Shown: positions 11,171-24,193, numbered from the stretch's first letter. The stretch: DNA of 64,000 bases from Brachionus rotundiformis (GCA_016802295.1 JAESIW010000138.1:2456897-2520896), one strand, 5' to 3'. A program made the numbers and translations. The notes: a model not told the origin generated them from the letters alone.

Positions 11171-13764
11171 GAATTAAAAAAGAAATAATTTTTTTTTTGT
11201 TAATTTATTGTTAAATTAGACTAGAGATGTCATTTGAACAAGTCACTTTGTTTCAATCGAGAACTTAATTAAACGACTCGTTTACAGAAGACAAAGCGAC
11301 CTATTCGCGATAACAAGAAGTAGCAATGGATTATTTAATCAAAAAGAGTCGTTTTTAAGAAAACAATTTCTCTTATCTCTCTTTCTCTTTCTCTTTTATT
11401 TTAAATTTTTATTTCCAAACTCCCATTTTCCCTCTATTTCTGTCCCCTTCTCGACTCTTTTCTATTTGACAACAAAAAATCAAAGCGAACATGAAATTTC
11501 CTTATCTGTTCAAATCTTATCACAAACGATTTGGATCGAGTATTTTGCAAATACTCACCAAGCAGTTAATGTCAAATAATTTCAATTTAGTTAAATACAA
11601 TAATTAAACAAAGTATTTATATTAATAATAATACATTGGCAATAATCGATGATATTTGATTTAATGTTTGTTAAAGTGATTTTGTCTAAATCAAAGAGAA
11701 TTTGTTAAGTCACGAACAGAGCAGTTTTCTTAAATCCTCAATTGACCAAAGACATGTACTATGCGGGCAATAGAATGTGGCCAGTTTAGATACAACAACA
11801 ATTCATTCTTTTCCTTCTCGCCAACTCTTTCCACAACTCAATGCTCCGCAAATCAGAACCATATGAGCTTAATTGAATAAATTCCAAGCTCTTTTCAAAG
11901 TGTCAAAATTTCCTGCAGCTTCGTGTCTATCAATACATTTACCTTGATTTAGAATCAATCAAACATTTCATCAGCTCTTCATCGGACAGGTACTTTTCAT
12001 GGCTTCGCAAACACTCACTCAGTATAAACAGCCATGCATCTTGGCTCAGTAGTTTTTCATTTCTTCTTCTTATTGCCATTCAAGTGGCTCTTAATCGTGA
12101 GAATTCTCAAGTATTGACACAAACGAACGCTTATCTGAGCTAATGGGCATTTTAATTGCGCAATAATGGCGTCCAAGTGCAGTCCAAATGCAAACAAAGT
12201 ACTCATTCAAATAGCCATCGTTTTCCAGCTCATCTAGACGTGATAAATGCGAGCCATTAGCCCGTAAACGCGATCAGTCCTGAAATCACTCAAGGAAAAA
12301 TTGAATAGAATATTCTTTCCTACTTTATTACTCATTATATTGATGAATATTTATTTTTTTCGATCACGTGAGGATTAGGGCTATTTTTTATTATTAAAAT
12401 TTTAATTAATTTTAGCTTGAGGAAAAATAGAAACAAAGAAACAACAACGAATATAAAAAAATATTTCGAGATGATTATAATCTTAATTTAGAATTACTTT
12501 TTAGGCAAATAGAATACACACACATACAAACACACATATTGGCAGACACATATATGTACATATGTATAGATAGAGGGACCAAGAGAGAAAGAGATAGAGA
12601 TAGAGAGACAGATACGTCATCCGGAGTGAATTTGGTGACGAGTTTTAAATTAGAATTGGATGGAATTTGTTTAAATTTAGAAGAGATAATTTTTAATTTC
12701 AAGAAAATTAAGTTTATCAAGATAGCAAAATTTTTTTTGATGTGTGTGTGGGGTGCGTGGGTGGGGAGGCATTGATAGTGGCCAGGCCATTTACCTGGAC
12801 TTAAATAATGCTAATTTATGCCGCGTTTACAACTCGGCCCATTAGCATAAAAAATTTCTCTCTCTCTCTCTCTACACACAAAAGTGAATAGCCCAGGTCA
12901 TCGATCAAGTTTCTAATTATAATAATTAAAAACTGATAAGGCTTGATGAATATAATGTTAATTTAATGAACAGCATTGATTGGCCAAGCGATGCCGAGTC
13001 CGGGCGGGGAGATTGTATCCACCAAGCCGGCTCGGATCGGGTTGGACATTCGGACTAGAACATTATGAACATTTTGTTGGCCATTAGCCGAGGCAAATAT
13101 TTCAAGTCTGATTATACCTTTGTGAGAGTGGGAGGGGACCGGTGTGCCGGACAACGTAACGCAATATTTCCAATATGTGATATATTGGATATTTTTCTTT
13201 TCATTGTATTTTCATTGTAATTCAAAATACGCCATTACTTTTTTTTTTTTTAATTTTCTTCTTATTTTTTTTTTCTATTTCTATTTCTAATGCTTCTTCC
13301 TCAAACATTTATTAATCAAATATTATTTTTGTATACGAATGAATGAGTCTATGTATGTGTGTGCATGTTTGAGTGAGAGAGTGAGTGGACCTGGTCCGGC
13401 CATGCACGTCGTCTATTTGCCTGTGGTGATGACAAAAATAGAGAAAACACCGAATTTATGTATATTTCATTTCGAATATTTTGAATTAAAATATTCTCCA
13501 TTTTGTTTCTAATGGTCAATAGTTTTGTTTCTCTCGACCAAAAATATATTGAAAATTATATTGGAATTTTTTCCTCTCATATTCGCCATATTTTTTAATA
13601 CAATTTTTTTTCATATTGTGTTCTATTCATAGATTTGATTAAGATGATCAATTATTTCTTATGATCTCATCGATTGTCACCCATTAGTAAACCACAAACA
13701 AGTCCTCGTATTCCAAAAACAGAACAGAAATTGACCAAAATTAATCAAATCGATATTTAGCAAA
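11171..13764. other. Non-coding region upstream of the nuclear receptor
   Basis: Contains CT-rich tracts (11360-11470), CA/TA and GA repeats (12515-12615), a G-rich GT run (12738-12770), a CT run (12855-12875) and a non-coding block of clearly higher GC at about 12760-13150 and 13385-13430. No ORF here shows protein-family features. The higher-GC blocks are candidates for regulatory DNA of the adjoining transcription-factor gene. Confidence 0.45.
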
Positions 13765-16188
13765 ATGAGTAAGTGTTTTTTAATCAGTTTATGTTCAGCA
13801 AGTAAATCACTTAACTTTTTTTTTTCTGAAGGAGAATTGGAAAATATACCTTGTAAAGTGTGTGGAGACAAGTCCTCTGGTGTTCACTATGGGGTCATTA
13901 CATGTGAAGGATGCAAAGTAAGTTGAATCAATTTTACTCAATTTATATACAACTTCAAGCTTTTTATATTCTCGAACAACATTACCTTCATGTCCATAAA
14001 CCAGTACAAGCCATTACATTTTGCTTTTATTTAACTTAACTATTATGTATTACAGGTACGCTACAAAATATGTAGCTACAATTGTAGCTACCGATTCGGT
14101 AGTCTGACTAAACTCTGCGTTATTTTTTTCAATTTAATCATCACACTTCTCAGATTTAAGCACGGCTTTTATCTACATTAATTTCCATTAATATAATCAT
14201 AAAAATAATTCAATTAGCTGATATTCTTGATTAATATGTTTTACAGATACGCTACAAAATGTGTAGCTACAATTGTAGCTACCGATTTGGTAGAGTATAG
14301 CTACACTCTACATTATTTTTTCTAGAATTCATTACTTACATCAATCTAGATCGATATAGGTACGGCTACACTCTACAGAATCGGTAGCTACATATTTTGT
14401 AGCGAGGATATTTACTACCTTAGACAATAAATAGAATATTGAATAAAAACTGAAAACTGTTTGAAATGCCGCAATCACTTGGGCAAACTTAATATTAGCA
14501 TACATGCAATTAAAATTTAAATTTTTCACTAAAGGCTACATCAAAAATAGACTAAATTAATTAAAATCGAGTAATTAAATTTTATGTTTGCTAAATGTTT
14601 AATGTACCGAGTATTAATGTGTCTCTTTATTGTTAAATGTTTATTACAGTCGTTAAAAAAACCAAATTACTAATTTAAAACTAATAAAAATTTTTTTTCT
14701 TTTTTCCTAACCAAAGGGCTTCTTTCGCCGGTCATACTCAACCAATGTTCAGTATGTATGCTCCCGAAACAAAGCCTGTATCATTGACAGACTGAATCGC
14801 AACCGTTGCCAATATTGTCGTCTACAAAAATGCCTTTCACTTGGCATGTCCAAAGATGGTAACTAACTAAAAACATTGACATAAATTTTGTTTGTAAATA
14901 AATTTCTCTTTGTATCCAAAGCTGTCAAATTTGGTCGCATGTCCAAAAAGCAAAAAGCCAAAGTGGCCAGCGAACTCAAGGCCAAAAACACCGGCGACAT
15001 AAACACCGAGTACTCAGCATCGAACATATCAGGCACAAACATAATAACCAACTTCTCGTCCTCTTCATCCTCTTCATCCACCTCGTCGTCGCCTTCGGTG
15101 CACTCTCAAGTCTACCACCAATCGCAGCCCATTGTCTACTCGCATCATCCCTCGCACAGCTACATTGTCCAGCAACAGCCCTTGCACAGCAGCCAGAGCA
15201 TGCCTCAAATGGTCCAGTACAACCAGCCAACTACGCCAGTCTCATCTGCCACCGCCTCGTCCTCCACTGACTACACTTACAACCCACAACCAAACATGCC
15301 CTATCCACAAGTCTATCAAAACTACAACAACCTAAACTCGAATCAGTACAACTACGACCTTGGCAACATGGTCAAGCAAATATACGACGCTCATTCGAGA
15401 ACATTTCTACAATACTTTGACTTCAACGAAATGAACCACATTACCAACTCGGCCAACAGCTCGAGTGAACTGCAGCGCATCCTGAGCCTGCAAAAATCTC
15501 AACTATACTTAGAACTGGCCGACAAGCTAACCTCTTGTGTACAGCAAATAATTGACTTTTCCAAAATGGTGCCCGGCTTCATGCAACTGCTACAAGACGA
15601 CCAAATAAGTCTGCTCAAATCGGGCTCGTACGGAATAGTTCTTTTGTACGCAGCTCAATGCTACGTGCCGGAAAAAAACAGCTTTGTGTACAACTCACAA
15701 TTGGTCAATGTGGACATGCTATTGAATGGTCTCAAAAATTCCAAATGCCTGGACGAAGACGAAATGTACTTTGTGCAAGAAAACTTGGACTTTATTCGCC
15801 AATTGAAGCAATTCAATTTGAGTAGCACCGAAATGGCCATCATATCGGCCATCATACTGTTCAATGCGGACAATGTGCAGCTCAATGACCAAAAAAGTGT
15901 GTACCATCAGTCGCAGCGTTTTGTCGAATTGCTGCGCATGGACATCGAAAACTCGTCCAATCGGTTCTCGCAGCAGAGTCCTGGCTCGCCGAGCAAGATA
16001 TCCAGCCTCGAGAAGCAGCAATTCATCCAGCAATTGCTCAATTTGACACAGGTCAATCTCAGACACCTGAACACGGCCCATTTCGAGCTCATTAAAAACT
16101 TCAAAATCAAAAACCCCATGCTCGAATTCCCGCCTCTACACCGGGAATTGTTCAACGTAGACTACTACGTCTACTGCCACCAACAACA

Positions 16189-16219
<31 letters not shown>

Positions 16220-16801
16220 ATCCAAATACAGCAACAGCAACAGCACCAGCACCAACAGCAGCATCAGCCACAGCCTCAACAGCCTCAACAGCCACAGCAG
16301 CAGCAGATGCAGCTAGCGGCGCAGCAGATGCCAGTTCACCACCAAATGAACAGGTTCAGTGTGCCGAACGCGGCCTCGCCGTCTTCGTCATGCTCCTCCT
16401 CGTCCTCCAACCCGCCCTCATCGCCCTCCATGGCCACCCTCAACAATGTCAACAGACAAAGCTCCAACTACTATTATGTGAACAAAAACTCGAGCTACTA
16501 TGCACAAAATGCCAATCCGTCGCCGGCCTCGACCTCCTCTACATCGTCGTCGTCGTCGAGCGGCAACGCGTTCATGGCCCAGAACGCGCTCGACTTTGTG
16601 CACGGCCTCGACGAGCTCATGGGCCCCAACGGCTCGCTCGCTGACCCTCCACAGGACCTCAAGAGCAGCATACAGCAGTCGCCGGTCGGCTCGGCGAGCT
16701 CCATTTCGCCAAGCGCCTACGTCAACAACCAGAACAACTTCAGCATGAAAGCAGAGCAAATGTACCAGAGCAGCATGGGTCCTTTAGTAGGTATCGATTG
16801 A
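13765..16801 (+). CDS. HR3: Nuclear receptor of the NR1F (ROR/HR3) group
   Basis: Ligand-regulated transcription factor; HR3 acts in ecdysteroid-type cascades in moulting animals, and RORs bind response elements as monomers. Exons: 13765-13768 (ATGA), 13832-13917, 14717-14858, 14922-16801; 703 residues. The DNA-binding domain has zinc Cys 9/12/26/29 and 45/51/61/64, P-box CEGCK, then the ROR-type extension SKDAVKFGRMSKKQ. A Ser/Gln/Pro hinge (about 90-220) precedes a ligand-binding domain (about 221-490) with the signature DFSKMVPGFMQLLQDDQISL and AF-2 core FPPLHRELF (about 480-487). After AF-2 comes a tail of about 210 residues with a poly-Gln tract and Ser runs, which usual ROR/HR3 proteins lack. 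The first coding exon supplies only Met plus one base, so alternative 5' exons are likely. E75 is less likely because its extension differs. Confidence 0.94.
14052..14412. repeat. Palindromic GTAGCTAC repeat modules in an intron
   Basis: The intron between the two zinc-finger exons holds three related modules: plus orientation at about 14052-14100 and 14241-14292, inverted at about 14353-14412. The first two contain a perfect 20-base palindrome, GTAGCTACAATTGTAGCTAC, at 14072-14091 and 14263-14282, preceded by TACGCTACAAAAT. The same words occur in the tandem repeat at 10698-11170, so this is a dispersed family. Confidence 0.85.
16186..16312 (+). repeat. CAG/CAA repeat coding poly-Gln in the nuclear receptor
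   Basis: In-frame CAR codons interrupted by His and Pro codons, just after the AF-2 helix. A length-variable tract is expected. Confidence 0.9.
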
Positions 16802-19282
16802 CCACTCGTTTGTTTAGGAATGTGATTGGACCCCTAGGATCTTTTCCGATCAATACTCATCAATTAAGTATTCATTTAGTTCAACATTCAATAATTAATT
16901 GTTTTTTGCTCTTAATTTTTAATTAGTTTTTTTTTTTCAAATTTTCTTTAATTTAAATTTTAATTTTTGTTCATGTTTCGCTTAATAATTCCATTTTCTA
17001 ATTATTAGCCTTTGTTTTGCCCATTTATTAATTTATTTTTAATTTATTTTATCAATACGGTCTCACAAAAATAATTGTGTAAATAATAATTTTATACCTC
17101 ATTTATAAAAGCTCTTTGAGCCTAATTAACTAAACTCTTGAGAAGAACGGGTTTTTAATATGGAAGTTTAAGAAAAGAAAAGAAAAAAAGTATTCAACAT
17201 CTAAATAATTGTATTTTAATGTAAATAGAGATAAGGATATAGATAGAGATAGAGCCAGTTCAAGCCATTATTTATTCGTGTCCGATTCTAGCGATGATTT
17301 GAGCTTACCAAGTAAGCGCGTGGTTTTCAGATGATATTTACCAGCAGATCGGTTTTTATATGAGCATTATTTATTCGTTTCATTTTTATTTTTTTTTTTT
17401 TGTCTATTTTTTTTTATCAATTTTTTTGTCATAGTTGAAATTTTTGTCAATTTTTTGTCTCTTTTCTCTTTTTGAAAATTTTTAGTTTTTTTGTTCATTT
17501 TTTTTAAATTTTTTTTTACTTATCTTTACATTTTTAAACTAAAATGATAAAATTAAAAATAAATTTTTTCTTTTTTTTTTTTGTTGTTATTGGAAAATTT
17601 ATCTCGATTTTTGATAAATTTTTATCTTTATTTAACAAAAATAAAAAAATAAAACAAGTAAAAAAATATTGTATTTTATTTTACCAAACTTAGGCCAACT
17701 GTCTGAGATTTGTTTTCTTGCTGTTGTTGTTTGACTTCCATGCTTGCCATAGCCTAGCCAACGCAGATTTTTGCACTAATGGCACTTCCCTAATTAAAAA
17801 AATTGTTAAATTTAGTGTAAAAAAGCTAAAATTTATTTAGTATATGGACACCCAGCTTTTGAAGTCATGTATGCCGCATTTAAAAGATTTTTAAGTTCCA
17901 AAACCTCCCAAATTAAATGAACCAAAAACGATTTTGAATTCTTAAGGAGAAAGGCTGAGTCTGTGTCCCATTAGTATGGACCTCAGATCTATCTCTTTAT
18001 TTAAATAAAGCTTAATTAATTTATTTTTTAGTGAAGGAGCTCCAGCTTGAGAAGTTTTTTTAACTTAATAGAAAATAAAAAGCAATAGATCGTGTATATA
18101 CCAGGATCCATAGATTAGTTCAAGAATTTTTTCTATCTAAAAGAAACCACGAATTCATCCAAAATGAAAATGGGAAGACTTAGTTCCATTCCCAAACTTT
18201 ACTTTTAACCAAAAAAAATAATTAAAAAGCTTTAATAGCTTATTGTATTTACATTATCTTTTTATCAGGACGAATATTGTACAAATACCTTTGGAAATGT
18301 TAGCACCAAATTAGAAGATAATCTAAAAAACTACCAATTGGGTGATAACTCAAGAGTCAGAAAATAAAAAAAAAAATTTAATTATAAAAATATACAGAGA
18401 GTTGATTAATCTTTAAATAATACATAGTAGCAGTTTTCAGACTAAGATATGAGCAGAGTTATATTTTTCCGAGTATATTTTTTTCAAAAAATAATTTATT
18501 AAAATCAAATAGTAAAGTTTTTATTGGTTTTGTGTAACTTGGTACATTAGTTGTTGCCATAATTATCAGACATTTGCATAGGACCATTTTTTAAAATAAA
18601 GAAGCCAAGTTTGAAAATTTTGAGTTTTTTTATAAGGTTTTTTTTACCAAATATCGAAACCTTTTTTCCCATAATATTTCATTTATTTTTTTAAAATGAA
18701 TATTAGATTGATAACTTAATTGAATAAGAAAAAGTATTGAAATATTAGTATGTTTTGATTTTTTTACTTTATGAAATGCTTTTGCTTTTGTGGTAACATG
18801 CTGATATGATTTTATAAGATTGTTGGAATTACTTATTTAGACAATTGGGATATATATTATCAAACACAAGCAATATAATAATTTATTAAGTAATAATTTG
18901 TAGTTTCTTAAAACCAAAGAGCTTTTAGTAGAATATAAAGAAAAAAACAGGTGAATTTTGTTAGCAATAGTCTGTTGTTATTTTTGCTTTTAAAAGCTAG
19001 ATTAATTAACAAATGGAAAAGTACTCGTCTAAACAAAAAGATGATAAATTTTAATACCTTAGTGGTTGAAAAACTTTTCTATCGGATTAGAAAATTCTAA
19101 GAGCTTTTTTCATTATCTGATTTTCTGAAAGCTTTTAAATAAGCTTAATTAAAAATCCTATTATTAATCTCACTTTATCATGCTATAATTGAATAAATAA
19201 ATTTTGAAAATAAAAAAAATTTAAATAATATTTTATTAATACACGATTTAATTAATAAAAAAAAGAAGAATTTAATTGCTAT
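16802..19282. other. Region between the nuclear receptor and Aladin
   Basis: T-rich runs follow the receptor stop (17380-17590), consistent with 3' UTR and spacer. It contains a possible extra receptor exon at 18269-18367 (listed separately). Elsewhere AT-rich and without supportable genes; a 24-codon Gln-rich ORF on minus near 17685-17750 is too short to call. Confidence 0.45.
18269..18367 (+). CDS. Possible alternative last exon of the nuclear receptor
   Basis: A clear acceptor (ATCTTTTTATCAG|GACGAA) is followed by 32 open codons and TAA (18365-18367), beginning DEYCTNTFGNVSTKLED. The receptor's last large exon contains a possible donor, CCTTTA|GTAGGT, at 16786/16787. Joining the two keeps phase 0 and would replace the final five residues VGID-stop with this 32-residue end. 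Size, phase and splice signals agree, but I recognise no domain and the unspliced stop at 16799-16801 is equally usable. Could be chance in AT-rich DNA. Confidence 0.38.
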   Translation, partial: DEYCTNTFGNVSTKLEDNLKNYQLGDNSRVRK

Positions 19283-21484
19283 TTAGAAAAATGATAAACT
19301 CGAAATTGTTTGAGGTTTTCCATAGTCATCAACTATTTTATTGAAATAAAATGGAACATGCTGAATCCTACCATTTGACCATCCCTATTATTAATTAAAT
19401 GAAATATAAAAATAATAGTTTAATTTAGTATATTTAATTACTATTGTAAGTAAAGCACCGGGCTCGAATTCAGGTTTAAAGCTTATTGTCACTGGCAACG
19501 AATTTGCGTTATCAGTAATCAATCCACTAGGATAAGAATTAATATCTAATTATAAGATAAAATATAGGGTTTACGAAGGAAAGATGTGAAAATGAGGCTG
19601 AAATTTGGATGAAAATAAAGCAACCACATTCGTGAATTCCATAGTTGAGTTCTCTTTTAAAAAAAATAAATAAAAATTTCCAATCATTGTATTTGGTTAC
19701 TTTTCCTTACTTTTAAAGGTAACTGCTAGCCTTTGGCCAGTCGGATCCCAACAAATATCATTTATCCACCCGCCAATACTTAAAAAAATCTTTTCTAAAA
19801 TAAATTCCTTATTTGGTTCTTGGAATTTACTTCTTCCTGTTTACATTTGATTGATCCATTTGAGAAACTTCATTATCCACAATGGAAATAGTTGACATAT
19901 CACACACCACATCCAATTCCTGCTTTTCGTTGCCTAAGAATTTAAGTGAGTACAAAAGCGAACAGTTCTCGCATGTAAAGAGCAAAACTGATCCATCGGG
20001 ACTCCAGCAAGCAGACTATGACGTATTTTTAAACTTAGATTAAACAAGACAGAAAAAGTCTACCTACATTACAACGAGAATACAAATTTATCCATTTTTC
20101 CGAAGAGTAATCTACAGGTTTCCACACTCTGAATGATGTGGATAGATCAGCAGTGAACAAGGAAGCACCACTAGGACTAAATCTAGCAAGCGAAAATCCA
20201 ACATTGCCAATTCTTTTAATTGGAACACATGTCTTTAGCATGGTATCCCAAATCTTAAATTTAACCAATACTAGAAACTAAAAATTAGGCAAAAAAAAAA
20301 TTATTAAAACCATGATTTCGTTATCTCTTGATGCTACACTGATCAAAAAGTCAGAATTTGGATACCATTGTATGTCCATTATGTCATTATGGTATCTTTT
20401 GGACAAAACAAAACTGCAAGAACTTGCTGGCCTTAAATAAATATTAATTTAAAATTATTTTTTATCTCTTTTAATTAATCAACTTTAACAAAACTCCTGA
20501 TGATTCTGTGTCCCAAATTATTATGTTATTTGCACATCCCACGGCAATAACTGAATTATAAAATGGCCTTTGGCATTTTATTAATCTTCTATAGAAAAAA
20601 ATTTTAAGTTTAAATGTACTTCCATGCTAAACAAGTTATATTTTGTTGATTATTATGCTTTAAGACAACATATGGCTGATTGTTTGAGTAAACTTTTACC
20701 ACATCATTTTTGAAAGCAACTGCATATTTGGAAGTATGAGGATGCCATTCAAAAGCTCGAATAACACTTTTCTTCCTAAGAGACAATTTTAATTTTTACA
20801 AATCAGATTAAAAAAAAAAATATTCTGTTTACCAATCTTTTCCTCTTATGCACCAAAGATTAAATTCGTTTTCTCTATAGGACAAAATCCATGGATTAGT
20901 GGGCGCATTTATTGTGTCAATTACTTTGATTAAATTTTTGGCAATTTTTCTCAACAATGGATGCACATTTTGGTCTTAATACTTGGCGTTAGCTTTAGGA
21001 TTTGAATTATGCTCAATTTTTTTACTTGGCTGAAAATTTGTCACAGCTTCACACAAACCAATGAGCCCATTATCCCAACACGCATTCAAAAGTCTGCGCA
21101 AAATTGGTTGTTTGTCAACAATTGTCGCATGATTTGCGTAAATAGCTGAAGTTTGGTTCAAAATATCGTCAATTGATTCATAAGCAGGAAGTTGATGTTT
21201 CTTAATTTAAATAATAAAAATAATATCAAAAAAAGTAAATTGGTTGAATTTTAATGCGTTCATTAAAAGCTTACATTGATTAGTTTTTTGTCAAAATCAA
21301 ACGAGTTATTTGCTTCAAATTGAGCATTAATTTCGCTAAAGCCATATGATGGCTGATTTAGGGAAATAGTTGGAAAGCTTTGCAAGACAGATTTTGAGTT
21401 AAAATTAGAATAATTTTCCATGTCATGGATCCGACTGGGCTCCTCGGTATAAGTCAAATTAGCCATGTTAGACAAAATACTCAT
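19283..21484 (-). CDS. AAAS: Aladin (AAAS), WD-repeat nucleoporin
   Basis: WD40 nucleoporin anchored to the pore membrane ring; its human counterpart is mutated in triple-A syndrome. Twelve minus-strand exons fit in phase: 21275-21484, 21026-21200, 20833-20974, 20620-20775, 20490-20588, 20311-20431, 20068-20253, 19831-20015, 19711-19778, 19575-19653, 19442-19526, 19283-19384. They give 535 residues against 546 in human. Landmarks: AFEWHPHTSKYAVAFKNDVV, IAVGCANNIIIWD, IWDTMLKTCVP, SACWSPDGSVLLFTCENC, ICWDPTGQRLAV and, at the end, GWSNGRIQHVPFYF. The start Met is the first in the open frame of exon 1. Introns are mostly about 50-90 nt. The exon 8/9 junction has two possible acceptors; I chose the one keeping frame. 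Confidence 0.94.
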
Positions 21485-24127
21485 TTTTTTAAATTTAAAT
21501 TTTAATTATAGTTGTTATTTTAATTTTTTTAAATCTATTTTTTGACATGCTAATATTTGTTAATATTAATTGAGCATTTTTAGATGCATGTTAAAATAAT
21601 TTTACTATTTTAAATGATAATTTTGGTTATAATTTTTTTTACTAATTGAATATGGTAGAAAAATTTTTTTAAATTAAGCTTAGGGCTTAATTTGGTCTTA
21701 ATCTCTGACGAGAATTAAACACCCCAAGCTACAAGGATTTTTTCTAGATAATTAGTCAATTTTCAATTTATTGATTATATAGAAAAAATAAATTTTGTCT
21801 AAATATGAATACATTAATATCTAAAAGTTATTTGTCATTTAGCATAGGGCGACAAAATTTATATGATAAATAAATTCTGCCTTGTTTTTAATAAAAATGC
21901 AAATTTTTTTTATTATTTTTCTCTAAATATGTTTCAGAAGAGTTTTCCAAATATTTGCTCTTAATATTTATTCACGTCAGGAAAAAACTTTATAAATTTT
22001 GCTTAGAAACAATATTTTTGACAAACTAGATGTAATTAAGCAAATTCAGCAGCATCTCTTCTAGAATAGATAATTTCCGTCGAGAAATCTATTATTCAGG
22101 AAACAATGATCAACACCATTTCGGTATATCACTGGATTCATTCTAGCGAAGGAAATTCGATGATGACGCTTACATTGAATTTTTTTTCCAAAGCAAGACT
22201 TACAATAGCAGAAAATATATTTTTTTTAAAGATAAGAGCGGAAGTCACTTAAAGCTGGCTCCCGAAATTATGCTCTTACTCAAGCCAAATATTATTATTA
22301 TTATTATCAAAGTTTTTTTGTTAAGATCATATTGAAAATTATTTTTTAATTATTAATTTGATGATGGGATCTCTTTTTTGTTCAAGTATTATCAAAAAAT
22401 AATTTATTAAAAAATCAACTCTCATTTATAAAGAAAAAAAACTAGCTAGTATTTTAACTAGATTTTTTGTTTAATGTCTTACCAAGGTAAGCTTTAAGGT
22501 AACCAAATTTTCTATTCAATACGGTTGTTGTAGTGACTAATTAAAAATGTGTTCATTTTGGAATAATCAAAGCCAAAATTGCTTAATTATTATTTTACCA
22601 ATATTAAATTTAAATGCGTCAATGTAAGTTTTGTTTCCGTACCACATATGAATCTTTTGTTTATTTTTTCATGATATACTTTAATTTAATTTTTGACTTA
22701 ATTAAATGAATTACCTTAATAATCATGAAATTCTTTTTTTTCTTTAGACTAAAATTATTTTTAATCTTTTATTTTTTGACAAAAATTCAAAATGGAAGTT
22801 GACAAACTAAATGTAAGTGGAATAAAAGTTTAATTTGGCCAATTTGAATTTCATATAAAATCCATTAATTAAACCCCATTTTCCTTAATTCCAAAAAGCA
22901 CTTAATTGTTTAAACAATCTAAAAAGATAAGTATCAAATCGAATAAACTAGTTAAATTTGTGCATAAATCGGCTAATTATACATTTCCTTAGTCTAAGAA
23001 TACCAGCAGGCTATAAACAAACTAAAGTTAAATGGCATTTGCAGTCGAATAGGCCCTATTCGTAAAGCAAATAATTAAATTAAATGTTATTATTTACTTA
23101 ATATTATCAGTAAATAAAATGTCAATGGCAAAAGAAATTTTTTTTTTTTTAAAGCCTGCGTTTTTCAATTTAAACATGATGTAATTAGTCTTAAGTTCTA
23201 TTATTTATATTCTCGTTCAATATATCTAGAATTTATCTAATGATAAATTATTTTTATCTCTTAAGAAAATATTTTTATTACTTAAGAAATCGAATAGCTA
23301 AAAGAAAATATTTGAAAACTAGAAATCATATTTACTTACGTCTTAAAAAAAGGTTGATGAAAAGATACATATAGTTCTTTTTGTATTTTTATTTTTTTTT
23401 CTTTTTTAAATTTGTATTAACAATGATAGATTACAAGAATTAATAAGTTCGATTTTTGCCTTAGATAAATAAACATACCAATGCCACTAGTCCTTAGGAA
23501 AAAAATCATTACGAACTTGACTTGGCATTAATAGGGATTTATAATTTTGTTTTAAAATATATTTTATTTTCAATTATATTTATGTTCCAAGAGTAAAAAA
23601 TAGACCTGGTGGTGACAGAAGGCTGATTTTAATGACCAATCTTGGCTAGCAGTGTGTCAGCACCATAATTTGTTTTATTGCTCGATGATAAATATTTCTC
23701 TAATAATTTATTTCATTTCACAGAGATAATAATAGTCCTTTTTAAAATGTATTTTCAGAATTTTATTAATATCTAAGAGGCTTTAATGTGGTCAGCTAAA
23801 ATTTTGGTAAAGCTTCTGGTCCTCTAATTCCGAGTATTTACGCAATTGCGTAATCAGTTTGATTAATTGAATTGGCTGCTTAAGGAAGTTTCTAATTACA
23901 ACCGAGGAAATCAATAGCTCTAACAATTTCCCTAATAAGAAAATATTAATTAAATAAGACTCTTTCAATTGATAGACAGATAACAGAATGATTTATTTTG
24001 GCATTTGCGGGCATAAATTGTTGCCAATAGGTTTAGACAGAGCCATTATCATTAACTATCACATGAATTATAATATTTTATTGATTTATTTTAAGGTTAC
24101 ATATTTTTGCCAGAAATAATAAATTAT
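21485..24127. other. Intergenic, Aladin 5' side
   Basis: AT-rich DNA with an ATT microsatellite near 22290-22310. No ORF with family features; the Aladin promoter should lie at its left end. Confidence 0.5.
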
Positions 24128-24193
24128 TTAGATAGTACGTATTGAGATATGTTCACCACTAGGATCAAATTTAGCTCTAAATCCAGGTGCTAG
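24128..24193 (-). CDS. Orphan candidate terminal exon
   Basis: On minus, a long pyrimidine tract followed by AAAAG|CTAGCACC opens 21 codons (LAPGFRAKFDPSGEHISIRT-I) ending in TAA at 24128-24130. The acceptor is strong and base composition is higher in GC than around it. No upstream partner exon was found before the oppositely oriented ParA-like gene, so it may be a relic, an exon of a gene spanning that locus, or chance. I do not recognise the peptide. Confidence 0.25.
   Translation of the reverse strand, partial: LAPGFRAKFDPSGEHISIRTI

Noticed and set aside
12475..12775. Opposing ORFs of 81 and 78 codons
   Set aside because: Created by CA/TA/GA repeats; Ser-Leu and Arg-Asp-Arg runs, no family features.
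14976..16759. Many ORFs on minus and in other plus frames under the nuclear receptor
   Set aside because: Shadows of the GC-richer HR3 exon; the real frame has the DBD/LBD signatures.
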